From NCBI RefSeq assembly GCF_046630445.1, contig NC_092338.1, forward strand, positions 151,824,501-151,888,500: 64,000 nucleotides of DNA. Direction: 5' to 3'. Within the stretch, counting starts at the first letter, position 1. Each line of letters opens with the position of its first letter. This stretch comes from Rutidosis leptorrhynchoides (taxonomy: Eukaryota > Streptophyta > Magnoliopsida > Asterales > Asteraceae). This document shows, one piece after another, positions 43,006 through 55,119 of the stretch. Below the pieces are notes generated by a model, which was not told the DNA's origin, ran no database searches, and saw only the letters and a list, made by a program, of their open reading frames with translations. Position numbers and translations under genes: made by a program.

Positions 43006-45274
43006 AGCTGTCCTCGTTAGTAACCTACAACTAGTTGTCCATAGTTAGATGTACAGAAATAAATCGATAAATATTATCTTGAATCAATCCACGACCCAGT
43101 GTATACGTATCTCAGTATTGATCACAACTCAAACTATATATATTTTGGAATCAACCTCAACCCTGTATAGCTAACTCCAACATTCACATATAGAGTGTCT
43201 ATGGTTGTTCCGAAATATATATAGATGTGTCGACATGATAGGTCGAAACATTGTATACGTGTCTATGGTATCTCAAGATTACATAATATACAATACAAGT
43301 TGATTAAGTTATGGTTGGAATAGATTTGTTACCAATTTTCACGTAGCTAAAATGAGAAAAATTATCCAATCTTGTTTTACCCATAACTTCTTCATTTTAA
43401 ATCCTTTTTGAGTGAATAAAATTGCTATGGTTTCATATTGAACTCTATTTTATGAATCTAAACAGAAAAAGTATAGGTTTATAGTCGGGAAAATAAGTTA
43501 CAAGTCGTTTTTGTAAAGGTAGTCATTTCAGTCGAAAGAACGACGTCTAGATGACCATTTTAGAAAACATACTTCCACTTTGAGTTTAACCATAATTTTT
43601 GGATATAGTTTCATGTTCATAATAAAAATCATTTTCTCAGAATAACAACTTTTAAATCAAAGTTTATCATATTTTTAATTAACTAACCCAAAACAGCCCG
43701 CGGTGTTACTACGAAGGTGTAAATCCGGTTTTACGGTGTTTTTCGTGTTTCCAGGTTTTAAATGATTAAGTTAGCATATCATATAGATATAGAACATGTG
43801 TTTAGTTGATTTTAAAAGTTAAGTTAGAAGGATTAACTTTTTTTTGCGAACAAGTTTAGAATTAACTAAACTATGTTCTAGTGATTACAAGTTTAAACCT
43901 TCGAATAAGATAGCTTTATATGTATGAATCGAATGATGTTATGAACATCATTACTACCTTAAGTTCCTTGGATAAACCTACTGGAAAAGAGAAAAATGGA
44001 TCTAGCTTCAACGGATCCTTGGATGGCTCGAAGTTCTTGAAGCAGAATCATGACACGAAAACAAGTTCAAGTAAGATCATCACTTGAAATAAGATTGTTA
44101 TAGTTATAGAAATTGAACCAAAGTTTGAATATGATTATTACCTTGTATTAGAATGATAACCTACTGTAAGAAACAAAGATTTCTTGAGGTTGGATGATCA
44201 CCTTACAAGATTGGAAGTGAGCTAGCAAACTTGAAAGTATTCTTGATTTTATGTAACTAGAACTTGTAGAATTTATGAAGAACACTTAGAACTTGAAGAT
44301 AGAACTTGAGAGAGATCAATTAGATGAAGAAAATTGAAGAATGAAAGTGTTTGTAGGTGTTTTTGGTCGTTGGTGTATGGATTAGATATAAAGGATATGT
44401 AATTTTGTTTTCATGTAAATAAGTCATGAATGATTACTCATATTTTTGTAATTTTATGAGATATTTCATGCTAGTTGCCAAATGATGGTTCCCACATGTG
44501 TTAGGTGACTCACATGGGCTGCTAAGAGCTGATCATTGTTGTGTATATACCAATAGTACATACATCTAAGAGGTGTGTATTGTACGAGTACGAATACGGG
44601 TGCATACGAGTAGAATTGTTGATGAAACTGAACGAGGATGTAATTGTAAGAATTTTTGTTAAGTAGAAGTATTTTGATAAGTGTATTGAAGTCTTTCAAA
44701 AGTGTATAAATACATATTAAAACACTACATGTATATACATTTTAACTGAGTCGTTAAGTCATCGTTAGTCGTTACATGTAAGTGTTGTTTTGAAACCTTT
44801 AGGTTAACGATCTTGTTAAATGTTGTTAACCCAATGTTTATAATATCAAATGAGATTTTAAATTATTATATTATCATGATATTATCATGTACGAATATCT
44901 CTTAATATGATATATATACATTAAATGTCTTTACAACGATAATCGTTACATATATGTCTCGTTTAAAAATCATTAAGTTAGTAGTCTTGTTTTTACATAT
45001 GTAGTTCATTGTTAATATACTTAATGATATGTTTACTTATCATAGTATCATGTTAACTATATATATATCCATATATATGTCATCATATAGTTTTTACAAG
45101 TTTTAATGTTCATGAATCACCGGTCAACTTGGATGGTCAATTGTCTATATGAAACATATTTCAATTAATCAAGTCTTAACAATTTTGATTGCTTAACATG
45201 TTGGAAACATTTAATCATGTAAATATAAATCTCAATTAATATATATATAAAATGGAAAAGTTCGGGTCACTACA

Positions 45275-45290
45275 GTACCTACCCGTTAAA
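45275..45290 (-). other. Chromovirus polypurine tract
   Basis: The minus strand reads TTTAACGGGTAGGTAC, directly followed by the LTR start TGTAGTGACCC. The hairpin AAATTTCGTCCCGAAATTT is at 45292-45310. Confidence 0.8.
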
Positions 45291-45309
45291 TAAATTTCGT
45301 CCCGAAATT

Positions 45310-48300
45310 TTAAGCTGTTGAAGGTGTTGACGAATCTTCTGGAAATAGATGCGGGTATTTCTTCTTCATCTGATCTTCACACTCCCAGGTGAACTCGGGT
45401 CCTCTACGAGCATTCCATCGAACCTTAACAATTGGTATCTTGTTTTGCTTAAGTCTTTTAACCTCACGATCCATTATTTCGACGGGTTCTTCGATGAATT
45501 GAAGTTTTTCGTTGATTTGGATTTCATCTAAAGGAATAGTGAGATCTTCTTTAGCAAAACATTTCTTCAAATTCGAGACGTGGAAAGTGTTATGTACAGC
45601 CGCGAGTTGTTGAGGTAACTCAAGTCGGTAAGCTACTGGTCCGACACGATCAATAATCTTGAATGGTCCAATATACCTTGGATTTAATTTCCCTCGTTTA
45701 CCAAATCGAACAACGCATTTCCAAGGTGCAACTTTAAGCATAACCATCTCTCCAATTTCAAATTCTATATCTTTTCTTTTAATGTCAGCGTAGCTCTTTT
45801 GTCGACTTTGGGCGGTTTTCAACCGTTGTTGAATTTGGATGATCTTCTCGGTAGTTTCTTGTATAATCTCCGGACCCGTAATCTGTCTATCCCCCACTTC
45901 ACTCCAACAAATTGGAGACCTGCACTTTCTACCATAAAGTGCTTCAAACGGCGTCATCTCAATGCTTGAATGGTAGCTGTTGTTGTAGGAAAATTCTGCT
46001 AACGGTAGATGTTGATCCCAACTGTTTCCGAAATCAATAACACATGCTCGTAGCATGTCTTCAAGCGTTTGTATCGTCCTTTCGCTCTGCCCATCAGTTT
46101 GTGGATGATAGGTAGTACTCATGTCTAGACGAGTTCCTAATGCTTGCTGTAATGTCTGCCAGAATCTTGAAATAAATCTGCCATCCCTATCAGAGATAAT
46201 AGAGATTGGTATTCCATGTCTGGAGACGACTTCCTTCAAATACAGTCATGCTAACTTCTCCATCTTGTCATCTTCTCTTATTGGCAGGAAGTGTGCTGAT
46301 TTGGTGAGACGATCAACTATTACCCAAATAGTATCAAAACCACTTGCAGTCCTTGGCAATTTAGTGATGAAATCCATGGTAATATTTTCCCATTTCCATT
46401 CCGGGATTCCGGGTTGTTGAAGTAGACCTGATGGTTTCTGATGCTCAGCTTTGACCTTAGAACACGTCAAACATTCTCCTACGTATTTAGCAACATCGGC
46501 TTTCATACCCGGCCACCAAAAATGTTTCTTGAGATCCTTGTACATCTTCCCCGTTCCAGGATGTATTGAGTATCTGGTTTTATGAGCTTCTCTAAGTACC
46601 ATTTCTCTCATATCTCCAAATTTTGGTACCCAAATCCTTTCAGCCCTATACCGGGTTCCGTCTTCCCGAATATTAAGATGCTTCTCCGATCCTTTGGGTA
46701 TTTCATCCTTTAAATTTCCCTCTTTTAAAACTCCTTGTTGCGCCTCCTTTATTTGAGTAGTAAGGTTATTATGAATCATTATATTCATAGATTTTACTCG
46801 AATGGGTTCTCTGTCCTTCCTGCTCAAGGCATCGGCTACCACATTTGCCTTCCCCGGGTGGTAACGAATCTCAAAGTCGTAATCATTCAATAATTCAATC
46901 CACCTACGCTGCCTCATATTCAGTTGTTTCTGATTAAATATGTGTTGAAGACTTTTGTGGTCGGTATATATAATACTTTTGACCCCATATAAGTAGTGCC
47001 TCCAAGTCTTTAATGCAAAAACAACCGCTCCTAATTCCAAATCATGCGTCGTATAATTTTGTTCGTGAATCTTCAATTGTCTAGACGCATAAGCAATCAC
47101 CTTCGTTCGTTGCATTAATACACAACCGAGACCTTGCTTTGATGCGTCACAATAAATCACAAAATCATCATTCCCTTCAGGCAATGACAATATAGGTGCC
47201 GTAGTTAGCTTTTTCTTCAATAACTGAAACGCTTTCTCTTGTTCATCATTCCATTCAAATTTCTTCCCTTTATGCGTTAATGCAGTCAAGGGTTTTGCTA
47301 TTCTGGAAAAGTCTTGGATGAACCTTCTGTAGTAACCAGCTAGTCCTAAAAACTCGCGTATGTGTTTCGGAGTTTTCGGGGTTTCCCACTTTTCAACAGT
47401 TTCTATCTTTGCCGGATCCACCTTAATACCTTCTTTGTTCACTATGTGATCGAGGAATTGAACTTCTTCCAACCAAAATGCACACTTTGAAAATTTAGCG
47501 TACAATTCTTCCTTCCTCAATACTTCTAACACCTTTCTCAAATGTTCACCGTGTTCTTGGTCATTCTTTGAGTAAATAAGTATGTCATCAATGAAAACAA
47601 TGACAAACTTGTCAAGGTATGGTCCACACACTCGGTTCATAAGGTCCATGAACACAGCTGGTGCATTAGTTAAACCAAACGGCATGACCATAAACTCGTA
47701 ATGACCGTAACGTGTTCTGAAAGCAGTCTTTGGAATATCATCTTCTTTCACCCGCATTTGATGATACCCGGAACGTAAGTCAATCTTTGAATAAACAGAC
47801 GAGCCTTGTAGTTGATCAAATAAGTCGTCGATTCTCGGTAGTGGGTAGCGGTTCTTGATGGTAAGTTTGTTCAACTCTCGGTAGTTGATACACAACCTGA
47901 ATGTACCATCTTTCTTCTTGACAAACAAAACAGGAGCTCCCCACGGTGATGTGCTTGGTCGAATGAAACCACGCTCTAAAAGTTTTTGTAATTGGCTTTG
48001 CAGTTCTTTCATCTCGCTGGGTGCGAGTCTGTAAGGAGCACGAGCTATTGGTGCAGCTCCTGGTACAAGATCTATTTGAAATTCAACGTATCGATGTGGG
48101 GGTAATCCCGGTAATTCTTTCGAAAATACATCGGGAAATTCTTTTGCAATGGGAACATCATTGATGCTCTTTTCTTCAGTTTGTACTTTCTCGACGTGTG
48201 CTAGAACAGCATAGCAACCTTTTCTTATTAGTTTTTGTGCCTTCAAATTACTAACAAGATGCAGCTTCGTGTTGCCCTTTTCTCCGTACACCATTAAGGG

Positions 48301-49911
48301 TTTTCCTTTTTCTCGTATAATGCGAATTGCATTTTTGTAACAAACGATCTCTGCTTTCACTTCTTTCAACCAGTCCATACCGATTATCACATCAAAACTC
48401 CCTAACTCTACTGGTATCAAATCAATCTTAAATGTTTCGCTAACCAGTTTAATTTCTCGATTTCGACATATATTATCTGCTGAAATTAATTTACCATTTG
48501 CTAATTCGAGTAAAAATTTACTATCCAAAGGCGTCAATGGACAACTTAATTTAGCACAAAAATCTCTACTCATATAGCTTCTATCCGCACCCGAATCAAA
48601 TAAAACGTAAGCAGATTTATTGTCAATAAGAAACGTACCCGTAACAAGCTCTGGGTCTTCCTGTGCCTCTGCCGCATTAATATTGAAAACTCTTCCGCGG
48701 CCTTGTCCATTCGTGTTCTCCTGGTTCGGGCAATTTCTAATAATGTGGCCCGGTTTTCCACATTTATAACAAACTACATTGGCATAACTTGCTCCGACAC
48801 TACTTGCTCCGCCATTACTCATTCCGACACCATTTGTTCCTTTCGTTCTATTAACTCCTGGTCCGTAGACCTCACACTTCGCCGCGCTATGACCATTTCT
48901 TTTACACTTGTTGCAAAATTTGGTGCAGAACCCCGAGTGATACTTTTCACACCTTTGGCATAGCTGCTTCTGATTGTTGTTGTTGTTACGGTTATTATTG
49001 TTGTTGGGATGATTGTTGTAGTTGCTGCTGCTGTTGTTGTTGTTGTTGTTGTTGGGCCGTTTGTTGTAGTTGCGATTGCTGGGATAATTGTTGCGATTAT
49101 TGTTGTAATTGCTGCTGTTGTTGTATTGGTGATTCTTATCACCGTTTTCCTCCCACTTTCTTTTGACTTGCTTCACATTGGCCTCTTCAGCAGTCTGTTC
49201 TTTAATTCTTTCTTCAATCTGGTTCACTAGTTTGTGAGCCATTCTACATGCCTGTTGTATGGAGGCGGGCTCGTGTGAACTTATATCTTCTTGGATTCTT
49301 TCCGGTAATCCTTTCACAAACGCGTCGATCTTCTCTTCCTCATCTTCGAATGCTCCCGGACATAATAGGCACAATTCTGTGAATCGTCTTTCGTACGTGG
49401 TAATATCAAATCCTTGGGTTCGTAACCCTCTAAGTTCTGTCTTGAGCTTATTGACCTCGGTTCTGGGACGGTACTTCTCGTTCATCAAGTGCTTGAATGC
49501 TGACCACGGTAGTGCGTACGCATCGTCTTGTCCCACTTGCTCTAGATAGGTATTTCACCATGTTAACGCAGAACCTGTGAAGGTATGCGTAGCGTACTTT
49601 ACTTTGTCCTCTTCAGTACACTTACTTATGGCAAACACCGATTCGACCTTCTCGGTCCACCGTTTCAATCCGATCGGTCCTTCGGTTCCATCAAATTCCA
49701 AAGATTTGCAGGCAGTGAATTCTTTGTAGGTGCATCCTACACGATTTCCTGTACTGCTAGATCCAAGGTTATTGTTGGTATGTAGCGCAGCCTGTACTGC
49801 GGCTATGTTTGAAGCTAGAAAAGTACGGAATTCCTCTTCATTCATATTCACGGTGTGTCGAGTAGTCGGTGCCATTTCCTTCAAAATAGTCAAATGGAAC
49901 AAGTTAATCAT
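45310..49911 (-). pseudogene. Chromovirus gag-pol region
   Basis: The minus strand holds a nearly complete gypsy polyprotein. In order: a gag retrotrans domain ([35 protein letters not shown]), an Asn-rich linker, Cys-rich knuckles including [14 protein letters not shown], protease ([10 protein letters not shown] near 48580), reverse transcriptase ([28 protein letters not shown] near 47580-47605), RNase H ([13 protein letters not shown]), the integrase zinc region ([20 protein letters not shown]), the integrase core ([32 protein letters not shown]) and a chromodomain-like end ([16 protein letters not shown]). The last part places it with Tekay/Del chromoviruses. About two breaks; otherwise recent-looking. 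Confidence 0.93.
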
Positions 49912-50013
49912 ATAGAATATTAAGAGTAGTTAATAGTATTTCGTAGCATAATATGAACTCATTTATAAAAGCTTTTTCTTCATATTAGCGTTTTATAAGT
50001 TTAAATTCGGGTA

Positions 50014-50028
50014 GTACCTACCCGTTAA
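50014..50028 (-). other. Internal second polypurine-tract copy in the chromovirus
   Basis: GTACCTACCCGTTAA is identical over 15 bases to 45275-45289, the true tract. It lies between the F-box ORF and gag, about 1.8 kb downstream of the primer-binding site. It is preceded by TTCGGGT, which echoes the LTR end. Confidence 0.65.
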
Positions 50029-50217
50029 GTTCATACCTAGTAGCTAATATACAATTCAACTACTACAATTCTTATATGAAAAACTGATTATAATAATATT
50101 TCGCGTTCAAACTTTTATACAATATTTTACAAACTTACAATACCGCTTATTTTACATAAAGCATGAAATATAGCACACAATAACTTTGATACAAGATAGT
50201 TGTGAAGATAATTCTAG

Positions 50218-50901
50218 CTAGTACACAAGTCGTTCAGCAAAGGCAATAAAGACACGTAATTCATACGTCCAGAAACAAGTCATGCATTCTGGTTTTACTA
50301 GGACTACTTCCCATCCTTGGTCTTGTGGAACATAACCGTTATGGCCGTTGATAAGACAGCGTGTTGTAACGTCGTCAAAGGGACGAGGGTTACGTAATGT
50401 CCAACAGTCCCGTAACAATCTAAAAACCTCATTTCTTACCCCAATTACCGACTCCATCACTTGTCGGAACGTTTTGTTTAATAGTTGTAGCCCGATGTTC
50501 TTGTTCTCACTTTTGTGAGAAGCGAACATTACTAATCCGTAAGCATAACATGCTTCTTTATGTTGCATGTTAGCCACTTTTTCTAAATCACGAAGTCCAA
50601 TATTCGGATATATTGAGTCAAAATAATTTCTTAACCCATTGCGTAAAATAGCATTTGGGTTCCCCGCAATATATGCGTCAAAGTAAACACATCGTAACTT
50701 ATGGATTTCCCAATGTGATATCCCCCATCTTTCGAACGAAAGCTTTTTATAAACCAAGGCATTCTTGGAACGTTCTTCGAATGTCTTACAAACTGATATC
50801 GCCTTAAATAGTTGTGCCGAAGAATGCTGACCTACTCTAGACAAGATTTCATCAATCATGTCTCCGGGTAGGTCTCTTAAAATATTGGGTTGTCTATCCA
50901 T
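50218..50901 (-). CDS. F-box protein ORF carried inside the chromovirus
   Basis: An uninterrupted 227-residue ORF lies in the same orientation as gag-pol. Residues about 8-55 form an F-box (ILRDLPGDMIDEILSRVG, then SAQLFKAISVCKTFEE and LVYKKLSFERWG). The middle (NAILRNGLRNYFDS, EACYAYGLVMFASH, GLQLLNKTF) resembles the Sel1/TPR-like part of Arabidopsis At1g67623-type F-box proteins. The C-terminus has Cys/Trp-rich PECMTCFWTYEL. Known F-box proteins recruit substrates to SCF ubiquitin ligases through SKP1; whether this one does is unknown. It starts 137 bases after the end of the acidic ORF and is not part of any known gypsy polyprotein. It is either a captured host gene or a long-kept accessory ORF. 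No introns are apparent, as expected after passage through RNA. Confidence 0.85.
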   Translation of the reverse strand: MDRQPNILRDLPGDMIDEILSRVGQHSSAQLFKAISVCKTFEERSKNALVYKKLSFERWGISHWEIHKLRCVYFDAYIAGNPNAILRNGLRNYFDSIYPNIGLRDLEKVANMQHKEACYAYGLVMFASHKSENKNIGLQLLNKTFRQVMESVIGVRNEVFRLLRDCWTLRNPRPFDDVTTRCLINGHNGYVPQDQGWEVVLVKPECMTCFWTYELRVFIAFAERLVY

Positions 50902-51038
50902 TTTGTGTTTTTATACTGTAAAATAGACAAGAGTTAGATTCATAAAAAAAATACTTATTAATACAAGAAATTTTTACATATATCATAAAGCATAAGCACA
51001 CTATATTACATATATTACACCACACGAATACAACTATC

Positions 51039-51653
51039 TTATTCCGACTCGCTTGTTTCTTCTTCTTCGGTTTTGGTTCGTTTTGCCAAGTTTCTAGGGA
51101 TATATGATGTTCCCCTAATTCGAGCCGTAATTTTCCACATTGGTTTAGAAAAACCTGGTGGTTTAGAGGTTCCCGGGTCATTGTTACAACTTAAGGACTT
51201 CGGGGGTTGACGATACATATAAAGTTCATCGGGGTTGGAATTAGATTTCTCTATTTTTATGCCCTTTCCCTTATTATTTTCTTTTGTCTTTTTAAATTCA
51301 GTTGGGGTAATTTCTATAACATCATCGGAATTCTCATCGGAATCTGATTCATCGGAGAATTGGTAATCCTCCCAATATTTTGCTTCCTTGGCGGAAACAC
51401 CATTGACCATAATTAACCTTGGTCGGTTGGTTGAGGATTTTCTTTTACTTAACCGTTTTATTATTTCCCCCACCGGTTCTATTTCTTCATCCGGTTCCGA
51501 TTCTTCTTCCGGTTCCGATTCTTCTTCCGGTTCCGACTCTTCTTCCGGTTCCTCTTCGGGAACTTGTGAATCAGTCCACGAATCATTCCAATTTACATTT
51601 GACTCTTCATTATTATTAGGTGAGTCAATGGGACTTGTTCTAGAGGTAGACAT
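51039..51653 (-). CDS. Acidic Ser/Glu-rich leader ORF of the chromovirus
   Basis: A 204-residue open frame starts about 200 bases after the primer-binding site. Residues about 33-60 are a repeat of EEESEP units, followed by a basic patch (KRLSKRKSSTNRPR), a second acidic Ser/Asp stretch (YQFSDESDSDENSDD), a lysine-rich linker and a C-terminus with ITARIRGTSYIPRNLAKR and an acidic end. No known domain is recognised, and it looks largely disordered. The alternating acidic and basic patches suggest binding to basic proteins or nucleic acid, which is inference only. It precedes the F-box ORF on the same strand and may share its transcript. The LARD-like element has a comparable Ser/Asp-rich remnant at the same place. 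Confidence 0.6.
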   Translation of the reverse strand: MSTSRTSPIDSPNNNEESNVNWNDSWTDSQVPEEEPEEESEPEEESEPEEESEPDEEIEPVGEIIKRLSKRKSSTNRPRLIMVNGVSAKEAKYWEDYQFSDESDSDENSDDVIEITPTEFKKTKENNKGKGIKIEKSNSNPDELYMYRQPPKSLSCNNDPGTSKPPGFSKPMWKITARIRGTSYIPRNLAKRTKTEEEETSESE

Positions 51654-51848
51654 CTATCACATAATATCAAACGCGTTAAGAGATTAATATATCACATAAT
51701 ATTCACATGTGAAAAATATATAGTTTCCAACAAAATTTGTTAAGCAATCATTTTTCAGGTAAACAAGGTCGAAGTCCAGACTCACTAATGCATCATAACA
51801 AACTCGATAAGACACACTAATGCAAAATTCTGGTTCTCTAAGACCATC

Positions 51849-51860
51849 GCTCTGATACCA
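51849..51860 (-). other. Chromovirus primer-binding site
   Basis: The minus strand reads TGGTATCAGAGC two bases from the 5' LTR end, complementary to initiator tRNA-Met. Confidence 0.87.
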
Positions 51861-51862
51861 AC

Positions 51863-54800
51863 TGAAATGTCCCGTTCTTATTGATTAAAAACGTTCCATA
51901 TTAATTGATTTCGTTGCGAGATTTTGACCTCTATATGAGACGTTTTTCAAAGACTGCATTCATTTTAAAACAAACCATAACCTTTATTTCATCAATAAAG
52001 GTTTAAAAAGCTTTACGTAGATTATCAAATAATGATAATCTAAAATATCCTGTTTACACACGACCATTACATAATGGTTTACAATACAAATATGTTACAA
52101 CAAAATAAGTTTCTTGAATGCAGTTTTTACACAATATCATACAAGCATGGACTCCAAATCTCGTCCTTATTTAAGTATGCAACAGCGGAAGCTCTTAATA
52201 ATCACCTGAGAATAAACATGCTTAAAACGTCAACAAAAATTTTGGTGAGTTATAGGTTTAACCTATATATATCAAATCATAATAATAGACCACAAGATTT
52301 CATATTTCAATACACATCCCATACATAGAGATAAAAGTCATTCATATGGTGAACACCTGGTAACCGACATTAACAAGATGCATATATAAGAATATCCCCA
52401 TCATTCCGGGACACCCTTCGGATATGATATAAATTTCGAAGTACTAAAGCATCCGGTACTTTGGATGGGGTTTGTTAGGCCCAATAGATCTATCTTTAGG
52501 ATTCGCGTCAATTAGGGTGTCTGTTCCCTAATTCTTAGATTACCAGACTTAATAATAAGGGGCATATTCGATTTCGATAATTCAACCATAGAATGTAGTT
52601 TCACGTACTTGTGTCTATTTTGTAAATCATTTATAAAACTTGCATGTATTCTCATCCCAAAAATATTAGATTTTAAAAGTGGGACTATAACTCACTTTCA
52701 CAGATTTTTACTTCGTCGGGAAGTAAGACTTGGCCACTGGTTGATTCACGAACCTATAACAATATATACATATATATCAAAGTATGTTCAAAATATATTT
52801 ACAACACTTTTAATATATTTTGATGTTTTAAGTTTATTAAGTCAGCTGTCCTCGTTAGTAACCTACAACTAGTTGTCCATAGTTAGATGTACAGAAATAA
52901 ATCGATAAATATTATCTTGAATCAATCCACGACCCAGTGTATACGTATCTCAGTATTGATCACAACTCAAACTATATATATTTTGGAATCAACCTCAACC
53001 CTGTATAGCTAACTCCAACATTCACATATAGAGTGTCTATGGTTGTTCCGAAATATATATAGATGTGTCGACATGATAGGTCGAAACATTGTATACGTGT
53101 CTATGGTATCTCAAGATTACATAATATACAATACAAGTTGATTAAGTTATGGTTGGAATAGATTTGTTACCAATTTTCACGTAGCTAAAATGAGAAAAAT
53201 TATCCAATCTTGTTTTACCCATAACTTCTTCATTTTAAATCCTTTTTGAGTGAATAAAATTGCTATGGTTTCATATTGAACTCTATTTTATGAATCTAAA
53301 CAGAAAAATTATAGGTTTATAGTCGGGAAAATAAGTTACAAGTCGTTTTTGTAAAGGTAGTCATTTCAGTCGAAAGAACGACGTCTAGATGACCATTTTA
53401 GAAAACATACTTCCACTTTGAGTTTAACCATAATTTTTGGATATAGTTTCATGTTCATAATAAAAATCATTTTCTCAGAATAACAACTTTTAAATCAAAG
53501 TTTATCATAGTTTTTAATTAACTAACCCAAAACAGCCCGCGGTGTTACTACGACGGCGTAAATCCGGTTTTACGGTGTTTTTCGTGTTTCCAGGTTTTAA
53601 ATCATTAAGTTAGCATATCATATAGATATAGAACATGTGTTTAGTTGATTTTAAAAGTCAAGTTAGAAGGATTAACTTTTGTTTGCGAACAAGTTTAGAA
53701 TTAACTAAACTATGTTCTAGTGATTACAAGTTTAAACCTTCGAATAAGATAGCTTTATATGTATGAATCGAATGATGTTATGAACATCATTACTACCTTA
53801 AGTTCCTTGGATAAACCTACTGGAAAAGAGAAAAATGGATCTAGCTTCAACGGATCCTTGGATGGCTCGAAGTTCTTGAAGCAGAATCATGACACGAAAA
53901 CAAGTTCAAGTAAGATCATCACTTGAAATAAGATTGTTATAGTTATAGAAATTGAACCAAAGTTTGAATATGATTATTACCTTGTATTAGAATGATAACC
54001 TACTGTAAGAAACAAAGATTTCTTGAGGTTGGATGATCACCTTACAAGATTGGAAGTGAGCTAGCAAACTTGAAAGTATTCTTGATTTTATGTAACTAGA
54101 ACTTGTAGAATTTATGAAGAACACTTAGAACTTGAAGATAGAACTTGAGAGAGATCAATTAAATGAAGAAAATTGAAGAATGAAAGTGTTTGTAGGTGTT
54201 TTTGGTCGTTGGTGTATGGATTAGATATAAAGGATATGTAATTTTGTTTTCATGTAAATAAGTCATGAATGATTACTCATATTTTTGTAATTTTATGAGA
54301 TATTTCATGCTAGTTGCCAAATGATGGTTCCCACATGTGTTAGGTGACTCACATGGGCTGCTAAGAGCTGATCATTGGAGTGTATATACCAATAGTACAT
54401 ACATCTAAGAGGTGTGTATTGTACGAGTACGAATACGGGTGCATACGAGTAGAATTGTTGATGAAACTGAACGAGGATGTAATTGTAAGCATTTTTGTTA
54501 AGTAGAAGTATTTTGATAAGTGTATTGAAGTCTTTCAAAAGTGTATAAATACATATTAAAACACTACATGTATATACATTTTAACTGAGTCGTTAAGTCA
54601 TCGTTAGTCGTTACATGTAAGTGTTGTTTTGAAACCTTTAGGTTAACGATCTTGTTAAATGTTGTTAACCCAATGTTTATAATATCAAATGAGATTTTAA
54701 ATTATTATATTATCATGATATTATCATGTACGAATATATCTTAATATGATATATATACATTAAATGTCTTTACAACGATAATCCTTACATATATGTCTCG

Positions 54801-55114
54801 TTTAAAAATCATTAAGTTAGTAGTCTTGTTTTTACATATGTAGTTCATTGTTAATATACTTAATGATATGTTTACTTATCATAGTATCATGTTAACTATA
54901 TATATATCCATATATATGTCATCATATAGTTTTTACAAGTTTTAATGTTCGTGAATCACCGGTCAACTTGGATGGTCAATTGTCTATATGAAACATATTT
55001 CAATTAATCAAGTCTTAACAATTTTGATTGCTTAACATGTTGGAAACATTTAATCATGTAAATATCAATCTCAATTAATATATATATAAACATGGAAAAG
55101 TTCGGGTCACTACA
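51863..55114 (-). repeat. Chromovirus 5' LTR
   Basis: The uninterrupted partner of the split LTR (3252 bp). It shows the empty target AAGTCAGCTGTCCTCG near 52841-52856 that the inner element used in the other LTR. Confidence 0.92.
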
Positions 55115-55119
55115 TACAT

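Larger units (their letters stand above)
34925..45274 (-). repeat. Chromovirus 3' LTR, split by the inner gypsy element
   Basis: Begins TGAAATGTCCCG and ends GGGTCACTACA. The segments 34925-35910 and 43011-45274 together match 51863-55114, with 35911-43010 being the inner insertion plus one target copy. On the minus strand a TATA-like CTTTATATCTA lies near 44383-44393. Confidence 0.92.
34925..55114 (-). mobile_element. Tekay/Del-like Ty3/gypsy chromovirus with extra ORFs, fossil, itself interrupted
   Basis: The LTRs are 34925-45274 (3.25 kb once the inner insertion is set aside) and 51863-55114 (3252 bp), with target duplication TACAT at 34920-34924 and 55115-55119. Reading the minus strand: 5' LTR, primer-binding site, acidic ORF, F-box ORF, internal purine-tract copy, gag, protease, reverse transcriptase, RNase H, integrase, chromodomain-like tail, purine tract, 3' LTR. 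The coding part is nearly whole, with about two breaks. The LTRs differ at roughly two dozen positions by eye (below 1%), so the insertion is recent. Confidence 0.93.

Noticed and set aside
44466-44699. 77-residue minus-strand frame, repeated at 54305-54538
   Set aside because: Chance frame in the chromovirus LTR leader; no domain.
48819-49142. 107-residue Thr/Ile/Asn-rich minus-strand frame and the Val-rich plus-strand frame opposite
   Set aside because: Both are other-frame readings of the Asn-rich trinucleotide repeat in gag.
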